From assembly GCA_036346225.1 (NCBI GenBank), contig JARFIW010001104.1:3808001-3872000 (forward strand): a DNA stretch of 64,000 nt, written 5' to 3'. Position 1 is the stretch's first letter. Each line of letters starts with the position of its first letter. Positions 20,944 to 31,284 of the stretch are shown here, in pieces. The stretch comes from Platerodrilus igneus. Lineage: Eukaryota > Arthropoda > Insecta > Coleoptera > Lycidae. Both the position numbers and the translations under genes were made by a program. The notes beneath the pieces are model-generated. The model searched no databases and was not told the DNA's origin. It was given only the letters and a program-made list of their open reading frames with translations.

Positions 20944-21505
20944 TTTAGAGATTGAGATAGGTTTTGGGCTTCTTGGAGCGGCTTTTTAAAAAGGCTTCTT
21001 CCAAAAAACTTTTGTATTTAAACAGAAATTACAATATAATTTTTACTAACAGGTACGTTATATGCAGTAACGTATTGAGATCAAAAATATTGTAAGCTGA
21101 CAATCACTATTTAATTTAACTAAAATTAGGGTGAGTAGCCGAACAACCAACAACGTTAAGTAGTGAAGCTCGAGACTGACTTACTTTCCTGGAGTTCTCA
21201 GGGTATTTATGCTATCCCTGCTCTTTACATCACTTGTGGGAAACGCAGACCTCAAGTCTGCTGTTTCTTTATACCATACAAAGTATTACATTTTAATAAT
21301 CTTAATTCTAATAATTGCTGTCCTATTGTCTACTGTGACCTGCACCTGCAGTGTCATATTACGTCTAGAATACAATGTCTGATTTATGAACATTTCTTAA
21401 CTTTTTATTATGTCCTTCAATTATTCAATGCAACAATAATTTTTAAGTTTTAATAATTCCATTTAAATATACATATATATTGATTTGGGGGATATGTAAC
21501 TAGCG
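20944..21505 (-). mobile_element. Inverted fragment of the 57.8-kb gypsy LTR family
   Basis: The reverse complement aligns with 57900-58466, for example GGTCTGCGTTTCCCACAAGT, GATCTCAATACGTTACTGC and TAATTTCTGTTTAAATA. It lacks the first 120 bp or so of the LTR. Near its end it holds an extra GCCTTTTTAAAAAGCCGCTC stretch, also found at 60959-60981 but absent from the LTR at 58440. It is on the strand opposite to the adjacent G1 pol. Confidence 0.75.
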
Positions 21506-22828
21506 TGGCGTTAAAAATTATAAAATTTTCTCAGCTTCTTTTTCATTTTATTATATACAATTTAAAAAGAAATAGTAAGCTATCTTTTAAAGAATTTTAC
21601 ATAAAATTCTTTTTCTGCAAAAGGGCTTATTACGTTCGTAACCAAAAGTTAATAATTTCAAGAAAAAAAGATACATGTACATTATTTCATAAAGTAATGA
21701 CCGTAATTAGTGAGATTAACACATTTTTAAAATAAAATGCCCGTATGAATACGGTAAGAACCCACATTCTAGCCTAATTATATTTCCATCGTAAAGCCTG
21801 TATTACCCATATTCAGTTAAATGTGTCATTAAAATATTGCAATTCTAGGAACTTTCTTTTCTTGTAGTTATATTTAGCTGTGAGAATGCAAAACGGTGAA
21901 TCACCGTGAACAGTAATATTTTCAAGAATTGTTTTTAAATCTACCTTGTCTTCGGAAATATCAGTGACCAATATAACTATCCCTTAACGCTGTATTCTAA
22001 TTATTTTCATGGGCTGGGAGGTCGTGAAGAATTAGAATTGTAATAAAGTATTGAACATGAGGGTCCAACAAGAAAATCGAACTTTAATTGGTCTCAGATC
22101 ATTGATCAGTAAGCTTGTTACGTTCAAATTTTGTTTTAAAAATTTCCCTTGTTAATATTTTTTTGGGTTTTGTACTTGGTGTTGGTGTTATTCTTTTTGG
22201 TTTTTTTTTTCTCGTTTCACTTTCCTTTCCCTATTCTTTTGCTGGTCTTCTTTGCTGTCGGCCCTGGTCCGATTGTGTTTCGTCCATCCGCTCCTGTAGT
22301 AGATGCTTTCTAGTCGGTCTATCGTTCTTCGGAAATCACGACTTAGTCGACTTTAGCACTAGTTAGCATTTCTTTTCTTTGGTCCTTTGTTTATAGAGAT
22401 TTTTGGTTACCACAGTTAACAGTACATCGTTTCCTTTTACCAGCGCTCTCCCCCTCTTCCTCTCGTTCTCCCTTGTTGTACCTTTTGTTTACTTGAGGCT
22501 TGATCTTTGGGTCCTGTTTTGGCGTACACTGTTGATTTTCTTCCTCGTTCCTTTTCTTCTTATGAGGTTGAAGACTTTCCCGTTTCTTCACTAGAAATAT
22601 GCGTCCTCCGACGACTTTTCTGAAGTGTCAATGCCGTTCCATCTTAGTCCTCGTTGTTTGTTTCCCTTCCTTCCTTACTCTTTTTCCTCTTCAATAATTG
22701 GTCCTTCGAACCAGACGAGAATTCTTTTTTTTTGTTTTGGGGTGTTCTTTTCTTTCTTTCTCGGTCTTTTTATTTTGTTTTTGTATCGAATTTTCTTTTA
22801 GTTTTTAAGCAAATTTTTTTTGTTTGAC
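21506..22828. other. AT-rich stretch with a T/C-biased tract
   Basis: No gene recognised. From about 22130 to 22830 the plus strand is strongly T- and C-rich, so the minus strand carries a Lys/Glu-rich open frame (22391-22591), which I regard as compositional. Open frames at 21163-21735 have no domain content. Confidence 0.45.
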
Positions 22829-22940
22829 AGTTGTAGACAGATTGAGGTTACTGAATTTTTTTTGTTTACATAAATTGGACGAAGTCTGTGTTAATGTTAA
22901 ATTGATTGTTTATCTCGTTATTTATATAGGAGGAGTAAAA

Positions 22941-23045
22941 AATGAATATTTGCCAAGATTGTGGTTCTGAATTTACGTAAAATAAAACTTTGTATGGCCA
23001 CTTAAGAAAATTTCATGATTTGAATATAAGAGACCAGTTTCTATA
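22941..23045 (+). pseudogene. Single C2H2 finger fragment
   Basis: From ATG 22941 the frame gives C-Q-D-C-G-S-E-F-T, a TAA, then L-Y-G-H-L-R-K-F-H, a C2H2 finger (C-x2-C-x12-H-x4-H). Fingers like this open the transposase in some MULE-related insect elements. Here it is on the strand opposite to the other transposase remnants in the same TIR-bounded unit, which suggests an internal inversion. Confidence 0.55.
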
Positions 23046-23260
23046 AGCAACCAACTATGGATAAAAAAAAAGTTAAATTCAGTGCAATGAAGAAAATTAA
23101 CTTTACACGAATGTTATCTATATATGTTAGCTCTTATATGTAAACAACTTGGTATTTTGTACTAACTTGTTGCTATTCTAGGTATCTTTCGTACTTGTGT
23201 CAATATGCAGTTTAAAGATAGTTTGCTGGTATTTCTTTAATTTGATTTGTAAATTATTAA

Positions 23261-24042
23261 TTACTCGAGTGAAATGTGTTTAATAATAGTAATAGAGGCT
23301 TGAGGTTTAAAAAATTGTATTTTATTTGTATTATGACCTTGTTTAATTCTATTATTTTTGTCCTTGGAAGTATTCTTTGCAAGTTTAATTATACGTTTAA
23401 ACAAGCTATCTCGAGCAATTTTCATTACTGCATTAATGCTTTTGTCCAAACGTTCTACTTTCCGACATTCCAAATACACATACTTCAAAACTTTGTGCAT
23501 CGATTCAAGATACATGTTAATGTTTATTCCTAAACCCAATCGAGAGCAATATGCCCAAGATGTCGGACGATTTGCATAATTATTATGAAAATATTCAGCA
23601 AATTTTCTTGTTTTAAAGCAAAATCACGAACATCATCCAATATATGTTGAAATGTAACGCCTTCCTTTAATTGTCCTGAAACACATCAACTGTAAAATTT
23701 TAAACTAGAATTTTATGTTCGAAAATACCTGCAATTTCTGCTTTACTCTCTTTACTTAAAAAAACTCGACCAATATCGTTGGTATGTCCAACATAAGTTG
23801 TCCAGTAGTCTACTGCAACAGACCCATCGTTCTTTATCGTCACTTCCATTCTTGAGGGACAAACACTTCCAATTTTATTAGTACCTGTGCTTTTTAAGCT
23901 TCTAAAACCCTTGCCTTTTGGAATGTAGTTGTACGATCGATGGCAATTATAGTACTCCTTTTTGGTGCCATCAGACAATAATTTAGCTGAAGTGTGAAGT
24001 ATATACATTGTCAAAGATTTTTCCTGTTCTTGGTCTTTCCAT
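23261..24042 (-). pseudogene. MULE-like transposase remnants, core deleted
   Basis: A minus-strand exon preceded by a splice-acceptor-like T..TTTAACAG reads W-K-D-Q-E-Q-E-K and K-G-K-G-F-R-S-L-K, C-P-S-R-M-E-V-T, Y-V-G-H-T-N-D-I, an FLYWCH/GCM-like DNA-binding domain. A second part (23690-23600) has L-K-E-G-V-T-F-Q-H-I-L-D-D-V-R. A third (23580-23261) has W-A-Y-C-S-R-L-G-L-G and N-M-Y-L-E-S-M-H-K-V-L-K-Y, the C-terminal helical region. The DDE aspartates that should lie between the second and third parts are absent, so it cannot be active. A frameshift lies near 23600. Confidence 0.7.
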
Positions 24043-24250
24043 TTTTGGAACTCTGTTAAACAGACTAAAATTAGTATATCGTTTATCTGATAGAATGGTG
24101 CCGTACAATTTCCCTTCCAGTAAATTTTACCGCCAAAACGCAAGTTTAACACATACACACATAATTAAGTATGTTAGTTTATGTCGTGAAAAATCGCCTT
24201 ATATGTAAACAAAAAAATTAAATAACCTCAATCTGTCTACAACTTGTTGG

Positions 24251-24381
24251 TAGCGATTCGTTGCTTAAGCCTTACCATAACATATAATTTAATAAACGTC
24301 ACCATGACATAACTCACAATTAGGTAGCGGTCTGGCATGTGGATAGCGTTTCGTTGCTTAAGCCTTACCATAACATATATT
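24251..24381. repeat. Duplicated 36-bp phrase, 93 bp apart
   Basis: TTCGTTGCTTAAGCCTTACC and its flanks occur at 24251-24288 and 24344-24381 in the same orientation, directly next to the right TIR of the MULE derivative. Confidence 0.7.
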
Positions 24382-24474
24382 TTAACACTTTTCCTTTTTG
24401 AAGGTTATATTTCATTTCCTTATAAATGGTAAACATGTAAACATGTTAGAGTTCTTTAACAACCATCATGTTGC

Positions 24475-24680
24475 TAATATCTATGTAAAGTCAGATGGAT
24501 AGGAAAAAGATAAAAGGATATAGGAAGACCTAGACCAAACTATATTAGTCAAATTATTAGAAATTTAGGTTGTGAAGGGTATGTAGAACTTTTTAGATTA
24601 GCACAGATTAGAAAAGAAGTTAGAGCTGCGTCAAACCGACCTTAAGTAAGGTCGAAAACAATATGATGATGATGATGTCT
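24475..24680 (+). pseudogene. RTE-type LINE 3' end with ATG-repeat tail
   Basis: The plus strand reads G-R-P-R-P-N-Y-I, then A-Q-I-R-K-E-V-R-A-A and ends in ATGATGATGATGATG. The Gly-Arg-Pro-Arg C-terminus and the short trinucleotide tail are typical of RTE-clade LINEs. It is 5' truncated; only the last 60 or so codons remain, with in-frame stops. Confidence 0.65.
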
Positions 24681-24723
24681 ACAACTGTCATTGCAGCCGC
24701 GTAATTTCTGCCGCGAGACGCTC

Positions 24724-24726
<3 letters not shown>

Positions 24727-24788
<62 letters not shown>
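24727..24788. repeat. (TA)n microsatellite
   Basis: Thirty-one uninterrupted TA dinucleotides. Confidence 0.98.
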
Positions 24789-24790
<2 letters not shown>

Positions 24791-24944
24791 CTATAATTAA
24801 ATAAATGACTCATATTCTCGTGTTTGCTGGAAGATTCGAGACGTCTGTGGCATGTACTTCGGTTATGCAGTTAGCGTGTTTGACTGGTTGCCTAATAGTT
24901 CGCAACAATACTTTTCTATAACTGTTAATAACAAAAGTAAAAAT

Positions 24945-25543
24945 AAAATGTCTTCGTCAAACGTGAAAGTACTTTGACCGAATTAACTGAGAAAGAGGAA
25001 TCAGTCTTACTATTCAACTTCAAACCTTTTGTGTCTACGACTACAACAGATGAGGTTATTAATACTTCTGAAAACTACAAAACCATACATTAAAAGGTAC
25101 TTATACGATCGAATAAACAAGTGAAAGTACGAGAAAGATACCTAAATGCAATATCAAACAACAACAAAATAATAAAGGACATACATTTATAAACTGGACT
25201 ACGATGTTGTACTTCATACAACTATAACACCTCAATTAAAGGAGCCAATCCAGCACATAGGAGATCATACTAGTGATACACCAAGTTCATGTATAATTTG
25301 TAAATACAAAGCGCATAAACTGGGAAGTCTAAAAATACATACGAGGACACATACCGGTGATAAACCATATTCATGTATGGTTTGTGGCTTCAAGTGATCT
25401 GAAAAGGGCCATCTAAAAATACATATGAGAACACATACCGATGACGAACTGTTTTCATGTATGGTTTGTGACTACAAGGCATCTGAAAATGCAACTTCAA
25501 AATTCACACGAGAACACATACCGGTGATAAACCATTTTTATGT
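24945..25543 (+). pseudogene. 5' part of the plus-strand zinc-finger gene (broken)
   Basis: From 25196 a frame leads without interruption into a finger at 25288 (C-I-I-C-K-Y-K). A second finger has a TGA in place of the residue after F-K (near 25396), and the third has a 1-base deletion near 25491. Upstream, 24949-25093 holds a short coding-like segment (a Met-Ser-Ser-Ser start, then a frameshift and a Thr-rich stretch) that could be an N-terminal exon; it has no recognisable domain. These breaks separate the long downstream array from any plausible start codon. Confidence 0.65.
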
Positions 25544-27223
25544 ATGGTTTGTAATTACAGAGCATCTCAAATTGAGAATCTAAGAATGCATATGAGAACA
25601 CATACCGGTAATAAACCATATTTATGTATGGCTTGTGATTTTAAGGCATCTGAAAAGGGCAACTTGAGAATGCATATGAGAACACATACCGGCGATAGAC
25701 CATTTTCATGTATGCTATGTAATTACAAAGCATCTCAAATGAGTAGTCTAGAGATGCATATTAGAACACATACCGGTGATAGGCCATTTTTATGTATGGT
25801 TTGTGGCTACAAGACATCTCGTAAAAGCAACCTAAAAATGCATATGATAATACATACCGGCGATACACGATTTTCATGTATGGTTTGTAATTACAAAGCA
25901 TCTCAAATAGGGACTCTAAAAATACATATGAGAACACACACCGGTGATAAACCATTTTCATGTATGGTTTGTAATTACAAAGCATCTCAAATAGGGACTC
26001 TAAAAATACATATGAGAACACATACCGGTGATAAACCATTTTCATGTATGGTTTGTAATTACAAAGCATCTCAAATAGGGACTCTAAAAATACACATGAG
26101 AACACATACTGGTGATAAACCATATTCATGTATGGTTTGTAGTTACAAAGCATCTCAAATTTCGAGGCTAAGAATGCATATGAGAACACATACCGGTGAT
26201 AAACCATATTCATGCACGGTTTGCGACTACAAAACATCTGAAAAGAGCAACTTGAGAATGCATATGAGTACACACACCGGTGATAAACCATTTTCATGTA
26301 CGCTATGTAATTACAAAGCATCTCATATGGGTAATCTATCGATACATATGAAAACACATAGCGGCGATAAACCATATTCATGTATGGTTTGTAATTACAG
26401 AGCATCTCAATTTAGGGGGCTAAGAATGCATATGAGAACACATACCGGTGATAGACCATATTCATGTACGGTTTGCGACTACAAAACATCTGAAAAGGGC
26501 AACTTGAGAATGCATATGAGAACACATACCGGTGATAAACCATTTTTATGTATGGTTTGTAATTACAAAGCATCTCAAATAGGGACTCTAAAAATACACA
26601 TGAGAACACATACCGGTGATAAACCATATTCATGTGCAGTTTGCGACTACAAAACATCTGAAAAGGGCAACTTGAGAATGCATATGAGAACACATACCGG
26701 TGATAAACCATTTTCATGTATGCTATGTAATTATAGAGCATCTGAAAAGGGCAACTTGAGAATGCATATGAGAACACATACCGGTGATAAACCATTTCCA
26801 TGTATGCTATGTAATTACAAAGCATCTCAAATGAGTAGTCTAAAGATGCATATTAGAACACATAGCGGCGATAAACCATATGCATGTACGGTTTGTGATT
26901 TCAAAGCATCTCAAGTGGGTAGCTTAATAAGACATACGAGAACACATACCGGTGTTAAACCATTTCGTAAGGACAAGTTTAAAGTACATATGAGTGTGCA
27001 TACTGGTGATAAACCATTTTTATGTATGATTTGTGCTTTTAAAACATCTACCAAGTACAATCTTAAACTACATATGAGAAAACATGCCGGTGATAAACCA
27101 TTTTCATGTATGGCTTGTGATTTCAAAACTTCTCGTAAAGGCACGCTAAAAGTACATATGAGTGTACATATTAGGGGCAAACCAGATACATGTACGATTC
27201 GTGATATAAAGTATCTCGAATGA
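25544..27223 (+). CDS. C2H2 zinc-finger array protein (about 19 fingers)
   Basis: Open frame of 559 codons composed of C2H2 fingers with H-T-G-D-K/R-P-F/Y linkers, 84 bp each. I count 19 complete fingers, one finger that lost its C-x2-C half near 26965 (R-K-D-K-F-K-V-H remains), and a degenerate last one ending at 27223. Fingers 5-7 (about 25871-26122) have identical helices (Q-I-G-T-L-K-I) and nearly identical DNA, a sign of recent tandem duplication. The ATG at 25544 lies inside a finger, so the true start is upstream, where the gene is broken. A nuclear DNA-binding role is the family expectation. Its finger vocabulary matches the minus-strand array at 9.96-12.05 kb. Confidence 0.75.
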   Translation: MVCNYRASQIENLRMHMRTHTGNKPYLCMACDFKASEKGNLRMHMRTHTGDRPFSCMLCNYKASQMSSLEMHIRTHTGDRPFLCMVCGYKTSRKSNLKMHMIIHTGDTRFSCMVCNYKASQIGTLKIHMRTHTGDKPFSCMVCNYKASQIGTLKIHMRTHTGDKPFSCMVCNYKASQIGTLKIHMRTHTGDKPYSCMVCSYKASQISRLRMHMRTHTGDKPYSCTVCDYKTSEKSNLRMHMSTHTGDKPFSCTLCNYKASHMGNLSIHMKTHSGDKPYSCMVCNYRASQFRGLRMHMRTHTGDRPYSCTVCDYKTSEKGNLRMHMRTHTGDKPFLCMVCNYKASQIGTLKIHMRTHTGDKPYSCAVCDYKTSEKGNLRMHMRTHTGDKPFSCMLCNYRASEKGNLRMHMRTHTGDKPFPCMLCNYKASQMSSLKMHIRTHSGDKPYACTVCDFKASQVGSLIRHTRTHTGVKPFRKDKFKVHMSVHTGDKPFLCMICAFKTSTKYNLKLHMRKHAGDKPFSCMACDFKTSRKGTLKVHMSVHIRGKPDTCTIRDIKYLE

Positions 27224-28325
27224 CCACATTAAAAAGATATTGTCAGATCACAATATAGTCATAAACGCCTCGGTACAGGCGGTTGATTGAAAGAAATTAA
27301 GGCGGTGTGATGTCGGAATGTAGCCAATCGTGGCGTGCTTGTTTGCGTCACGTGCTTTAGGAGGTGGTATTATAATAGGTTCATAGAAAGCTTTTGGATA
27401 ATATTTTGTTGTAAGGCTTATTTTACTTTCTTTGTATTATTAGGTCTGATATTGGTATGTGACAGACCTACAGCATTACCCACCAGCTTCTTTGTGACAT
27501 GAGTTTTGTATTGTGAAGGAACGGTCGAATTATAATTTAAATATGTGTTTTACCAAATGTTTTTGTAAAGCAGTTATAGTCCATTCCAAATAAGAATAAA
27601 GTTGATGTCCTTGTACACAAGGTGGATTTACACAGCAAGTTAAATATAAATTCTATATATACATACAGAATAATTATTAATTCCATATTTGAGCGATTAT
27701 AAATCGTGACTAGCCTAAATTAATTTCCATAACCCGTTTTTATTGCAAATTTGACAATGGCGCATTATATATATTTTAAATACAAATTTTAAAAATTAAG
27801 CTGTGTAAATCAGCATCATGTTTTAATCAAGCAAAGCGAAGGCTAACCTTTCCCTATACCTTCCATCGCTTTATTCTCAGCTGGAATGGACTATAGTAAT
27901 AATTTTACCATCTTCACTGTATAGAATGTTTATATTCAAAAAGGAAATGCAATGGTTTACTTTAGTTTCATAAGTGAACTATAATTTTGAATGGAACGAA
28001 TTAAATATCTATAAGATGTTTGTAAACATATTGTATGTAAAAGTGTAGTTTATAATTTAATTGTAGAAATACGCTGTTTTCTAATTCTTTCACAACAAGG
28101 TTGTTAAAATGGGTGAACCCTTGGCTGTTCCAAAAGCTGGAGAGTAAAATGCATTTCTGAAATGCATAATTTAGCGAATTGAATGAAATTTTACTCCAAA
28201 TTTAAGGCTATGTGAGGTTTTACAGTAAACCATTTTTTCTTTCTGACTCATAATGCTAATTCAAATGAAATATTTGTAAAGAGAAATATCACATCTAGAG
28301 AATAAATATAAAGTTTTTCCAAATG
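27224..28325. other. Unannotated AT-rich stretch
   Basis: No gene, RNA or repeat recognised downstream of the zinc-finger array. No clear polyadenylation site could be assigned to it. Confidence 0.5.
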
Positions 28326-28714
28326 TATACCGTAAAGGGGGGCAAGTTTGTGCTGGATTTTGAATTTTTTTTTATAAATAAAACTTATTTTACCGTAATT
28401 AGGCAAAAGCTAAAATTAATTTTAAAATGTCGATCTACTGACCATTAAATTCAAAATTTGAAAACTTGGATAGCTTCCATACTTTTTGAGATAAGCATCT
28501 TTAAAGTCTGGTACAAAGTTACCTTGCATTTGGGGCAACTTTGTACTAAGAACTAAATTGTGAACCTTGTAGTTAAAATCAAGTAATTAAAATAAAGATA
28601 CTCCACACAAATTACAGTCAGACATAAATAGCAAAATATGCAAAAACAAATTAGGTACCATCCAGGTATAATAAAATAAAAAATATACAAGTAATGCGTA
28701 TTTTATTAAAAAAC

Positions 28715-29705
28715 TTAATTAGCTATTTTTGGCACACTATACAATTCTCTTTTTGACATCATTTTTGGTTCACAAATAACCTTTAAAACGTTTTCCACAT
28801 TGTACCATATTTCATCGTGCACATCAGGCCATTTCCACAACCAACCACTTCTCTTCATGGCACTAACCAAATAGGTGTCATTGTCAACGTCAATTAGTTT
28901 ACCAGGTTATTCTTGTCCATCATAGCTTACTACACGTAATCACCTTCCTTAAAGATTTTAATGTTAGACTCACTACTACTGCTTAGTTCTAAACTATTCA
29001 CAAAATGTTCTTTTAAAACATTTGAATCACGGGATCTAGCATGATTTATTTTTGCAATAAGATAGTGTTTAGTTTGCCTGTCAGATGTTCCTGGCTGTTC
29101 ATAATAAGATTCTTCTTCAAACGGACTACAGTCACTTTCCTGAACAGAATAACCATCTGAACATTCAATCCTCCGTTGACGAATATGATGTCTTCTTCTG
29201 CAATCTCTTATTTCGTTTCTTCTTATGTTTTGCATCAGCGTTATCAGAAGTCACTAAGTCTGAAGATGATATGCTTTTTCCGGGAATCACATTAATTCGC
29301 TTTCTTATTTGTCTTGACTTCGTGGTATCATCTTGTTGCATTTCCAAAAACTCAATATAGGAATCACTTATTTTTCTTACTACTTCCGCATCCTCATTTA
29401 AAACGTTTTTATGTAGTCTTTCGAGCACGATTATTCTGTTCAGCGGATAAATACCACATTTGCAAGATTTTAAATTTTCTAGACCATTGTGATGAACCTT
29501 TTCAAAAAGTTTTTTAATAGGCAAGGAAAGCTGTCTTTAGGAATTGTAGAACACCGCTTGCCATAACTTGTATCTTTCTATTCGGTTAGGATTTTACGCC
29601 ATTCTATTTTCACAGGTCTAAAAAATGCTACGTCCAAGGGCTGAAGCAAATGGGTCGCGTTTGGAGGTAAAGCAATGAAGAAAATATTGTTTGCTTCACA
29701 GGCTG
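28715..29705 (-). pseudogene. Pogo/Tigger-like (DDE1) transposase, C-terminal part
   Basis: The minus strand reads F-I-A-L-P-P-N, T-H-L-L-Q-P-L-D-V-A-F-F and then W-R-K-I-L, the end of the DDE1 (pogo/jerky-like) catalytic domain with its last Asp. It continues with C-G-I-Y-P-L-N-R-I-I-V-L, a low-complexity Ser/Asp/Lys linker, and a C-terminal W-K-W-P block typical of insect pogo-like proteins. There are stops near 29585 and 28915, and the frame changes near 29520 and 29180. The N-terminal half of the protein is missing: a LINE fragment abuts at 29709. The phrase TACCGTAAAGGGGGGCAAG at 28329 could be the element's terminal repeat, which I cannot confirm. Confidence 0.8.
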
Positions 29706-29708
29706 TAA

Positions 29709-31284
29709 CAACTTAAAATTCAAATGAGAACTCCATAGCAATGCAATTTATATAGCAATAAGTTGTGGTTTACCTTATCAAATGCTCTTACCAAATCAAT
29801 GTAAATAGAATCTACGGAGTAGTTATGTGAAAGTGCTGTAACTATTGATTCAAGGTAAATGCATAGGTTAGTGTTAATAGATCTTTTAGGCATAAATCCG
29901 TGTTGTTGTTCAATTATGTACTTATTAAGATAAAATTGTATTTTAATGGTGACAAGCTTATCTATCATTTTGCCAAGAACACTTATTTTAGATATAGGCT
30001 TGTAATTGTTTATGTCTGTTTTGTCACCGCCTTTAAATAGGGGAACTATGTAGCTTAACTTCCATATCTCGGGAAATTCACCAAACTTCATTGAAAGATT
30101 ATAAATCACTTTAATTGGTTTTATCAAGTTTAAGCGACAAGATTTAATAAAAAATGGATGTAAATTATCAGGCCCACGACCCGAAGTTGTATCAAGCTGA
30201 TTTATACTATTTTCAATGTCCTATTCAGAAAATTCCAAAAGAGAGATGATGTCATTTAGTGCAAAGTTACACTTGCTGATTAAATTTTGATCAGTATAAA
30301 CTTGGCCAAATTTAATTGCAAACAGGTTAGCTATTTCAATACTACCATCTGCTACAAGATCATTTAGGAACATCCGTGATGGGTAATAGTTATTATTCTT
30401 AGTCAAATTAACAAAATTCCAAAAAGCATTTTTGTTAGTAGTCAATTCCCCTTCTACCCTAGCAATGCAATTAGTATAATCAGTCCTAATCAAGGACTTA
30501 CATTGAATTCTGAGACTACGAAATTGATCATAAAAATAGTTAGAATTATATTTTTTATAGTAGAAATGATACTTTTTCTTTAAAATTAAACATTTGCACA
30601 AATCCATTGAAAACCACTTTGGATAAGTAGATTGCCTACTAGAAAACTTCAGAACATATCGGTTAATTGCCTCTAACAAAATACTGTAAAATCTATCGAT
30701 AATAACATTTAGTGATGTGCCTTCATCATATAAAAAACTCCAATCAGACCCCATAAGGAAATCATTAATTTTAACATAATCACCTTTTTTAAAGTTATAC
30801 TTATCTAAATAATACTCAGTACCCTTATAAAAATTAAACTCTATTAGTATATTAAAAGACTCATGATGAGTATCTAACTTAACTAATTGATCTTCATGAA
30901 TATTGGAATTTGCCTTGTTAACATTTGTAAATGCCAAATCTAAAGTATTACCTGATATATTTGTGTGTTTTATTATCTGCCTTAAGTTATACACCTTGCA
31001 AAAACTATTTAACTTACAAATTGTATGTCTCACACTAGGTAATGTATGATAGCCTTTGGCGTGAGATACATTGTTGTTAGTAGACCAAGTATACGCAGGC
31101 AAATTGTAATCTCCCAACAGAAGAATTTTACAATTGCCAGTAGAACCATAACACGACAAGGCTTCTTGAACGGAATCAATATATACATCATAAATTTGGA
31201 TACTTGTACCTGGTACAAAATAAACCAAGCCAATAAAGCAAGAACCATTTTCTGAGTGTACTTCGAGTAATACTTGATCCACCA
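29709..31284 (-). pseudogene. CR1/Jockey-type LINE ORF2 fragment
   Basis: Starts inside the endonuclease domain (L-L-L-G-D-Y-N-L-P, catalytic Asp/Asn, then L-D-L-A-F-T-N-V), continues through the linker (A-F-W-N-F-V) and reaches the reverse transcriptase (W-K-L-S-Y-I-V-P-L-F-K-G-G, Q-H-G-F-M-P-K-R-S, Y-I-D-L-V-R-A-F-D-K-V-N-H). It ends before the Y/F-A-D-D box, so it is truncated at both ends. Stops lie near 30219 and 29720. Its 5' part shares one open frame with an RTE fragment (see 31285). Confidence 0.85.

Larger units (their letters stand above)
22829..24244 (-). mobile_element. Non-autonomous MULE derivative with TIRs
   Basis: AGTTGTAGACAGATTGAGGT at 22829 matches the reverse complement of the right end (24201-24244), and the match continues into a TTTTTTTTGTTTACAT block, so the TIRs are about 44 bp. 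Between them are remnants of a MULE transposase on the minus strand with the catalytic middle missing, and a finger motif on the plus strand. The target duplication is not clear. Confidence 0.75.

Noticed and set aside
22115..22594. T-rich plus-strand frames and the Lys/Glu-rich minus-strand frame
   Set aside because: They arise from strong T/C strand bias; there is no domain and no consistent codon pattern.
24251..24381. Target-site duplication of the MULE derivative
   Set aside because: The 36-bp duplicated phrases both lie on the same side of the element and are far too long for a MULE duplication.
25761..26825. Minus-strand open frames of 214 and 137 codons
   Set aside because: Antisense shadows of the plus-strand zinc-finger array.
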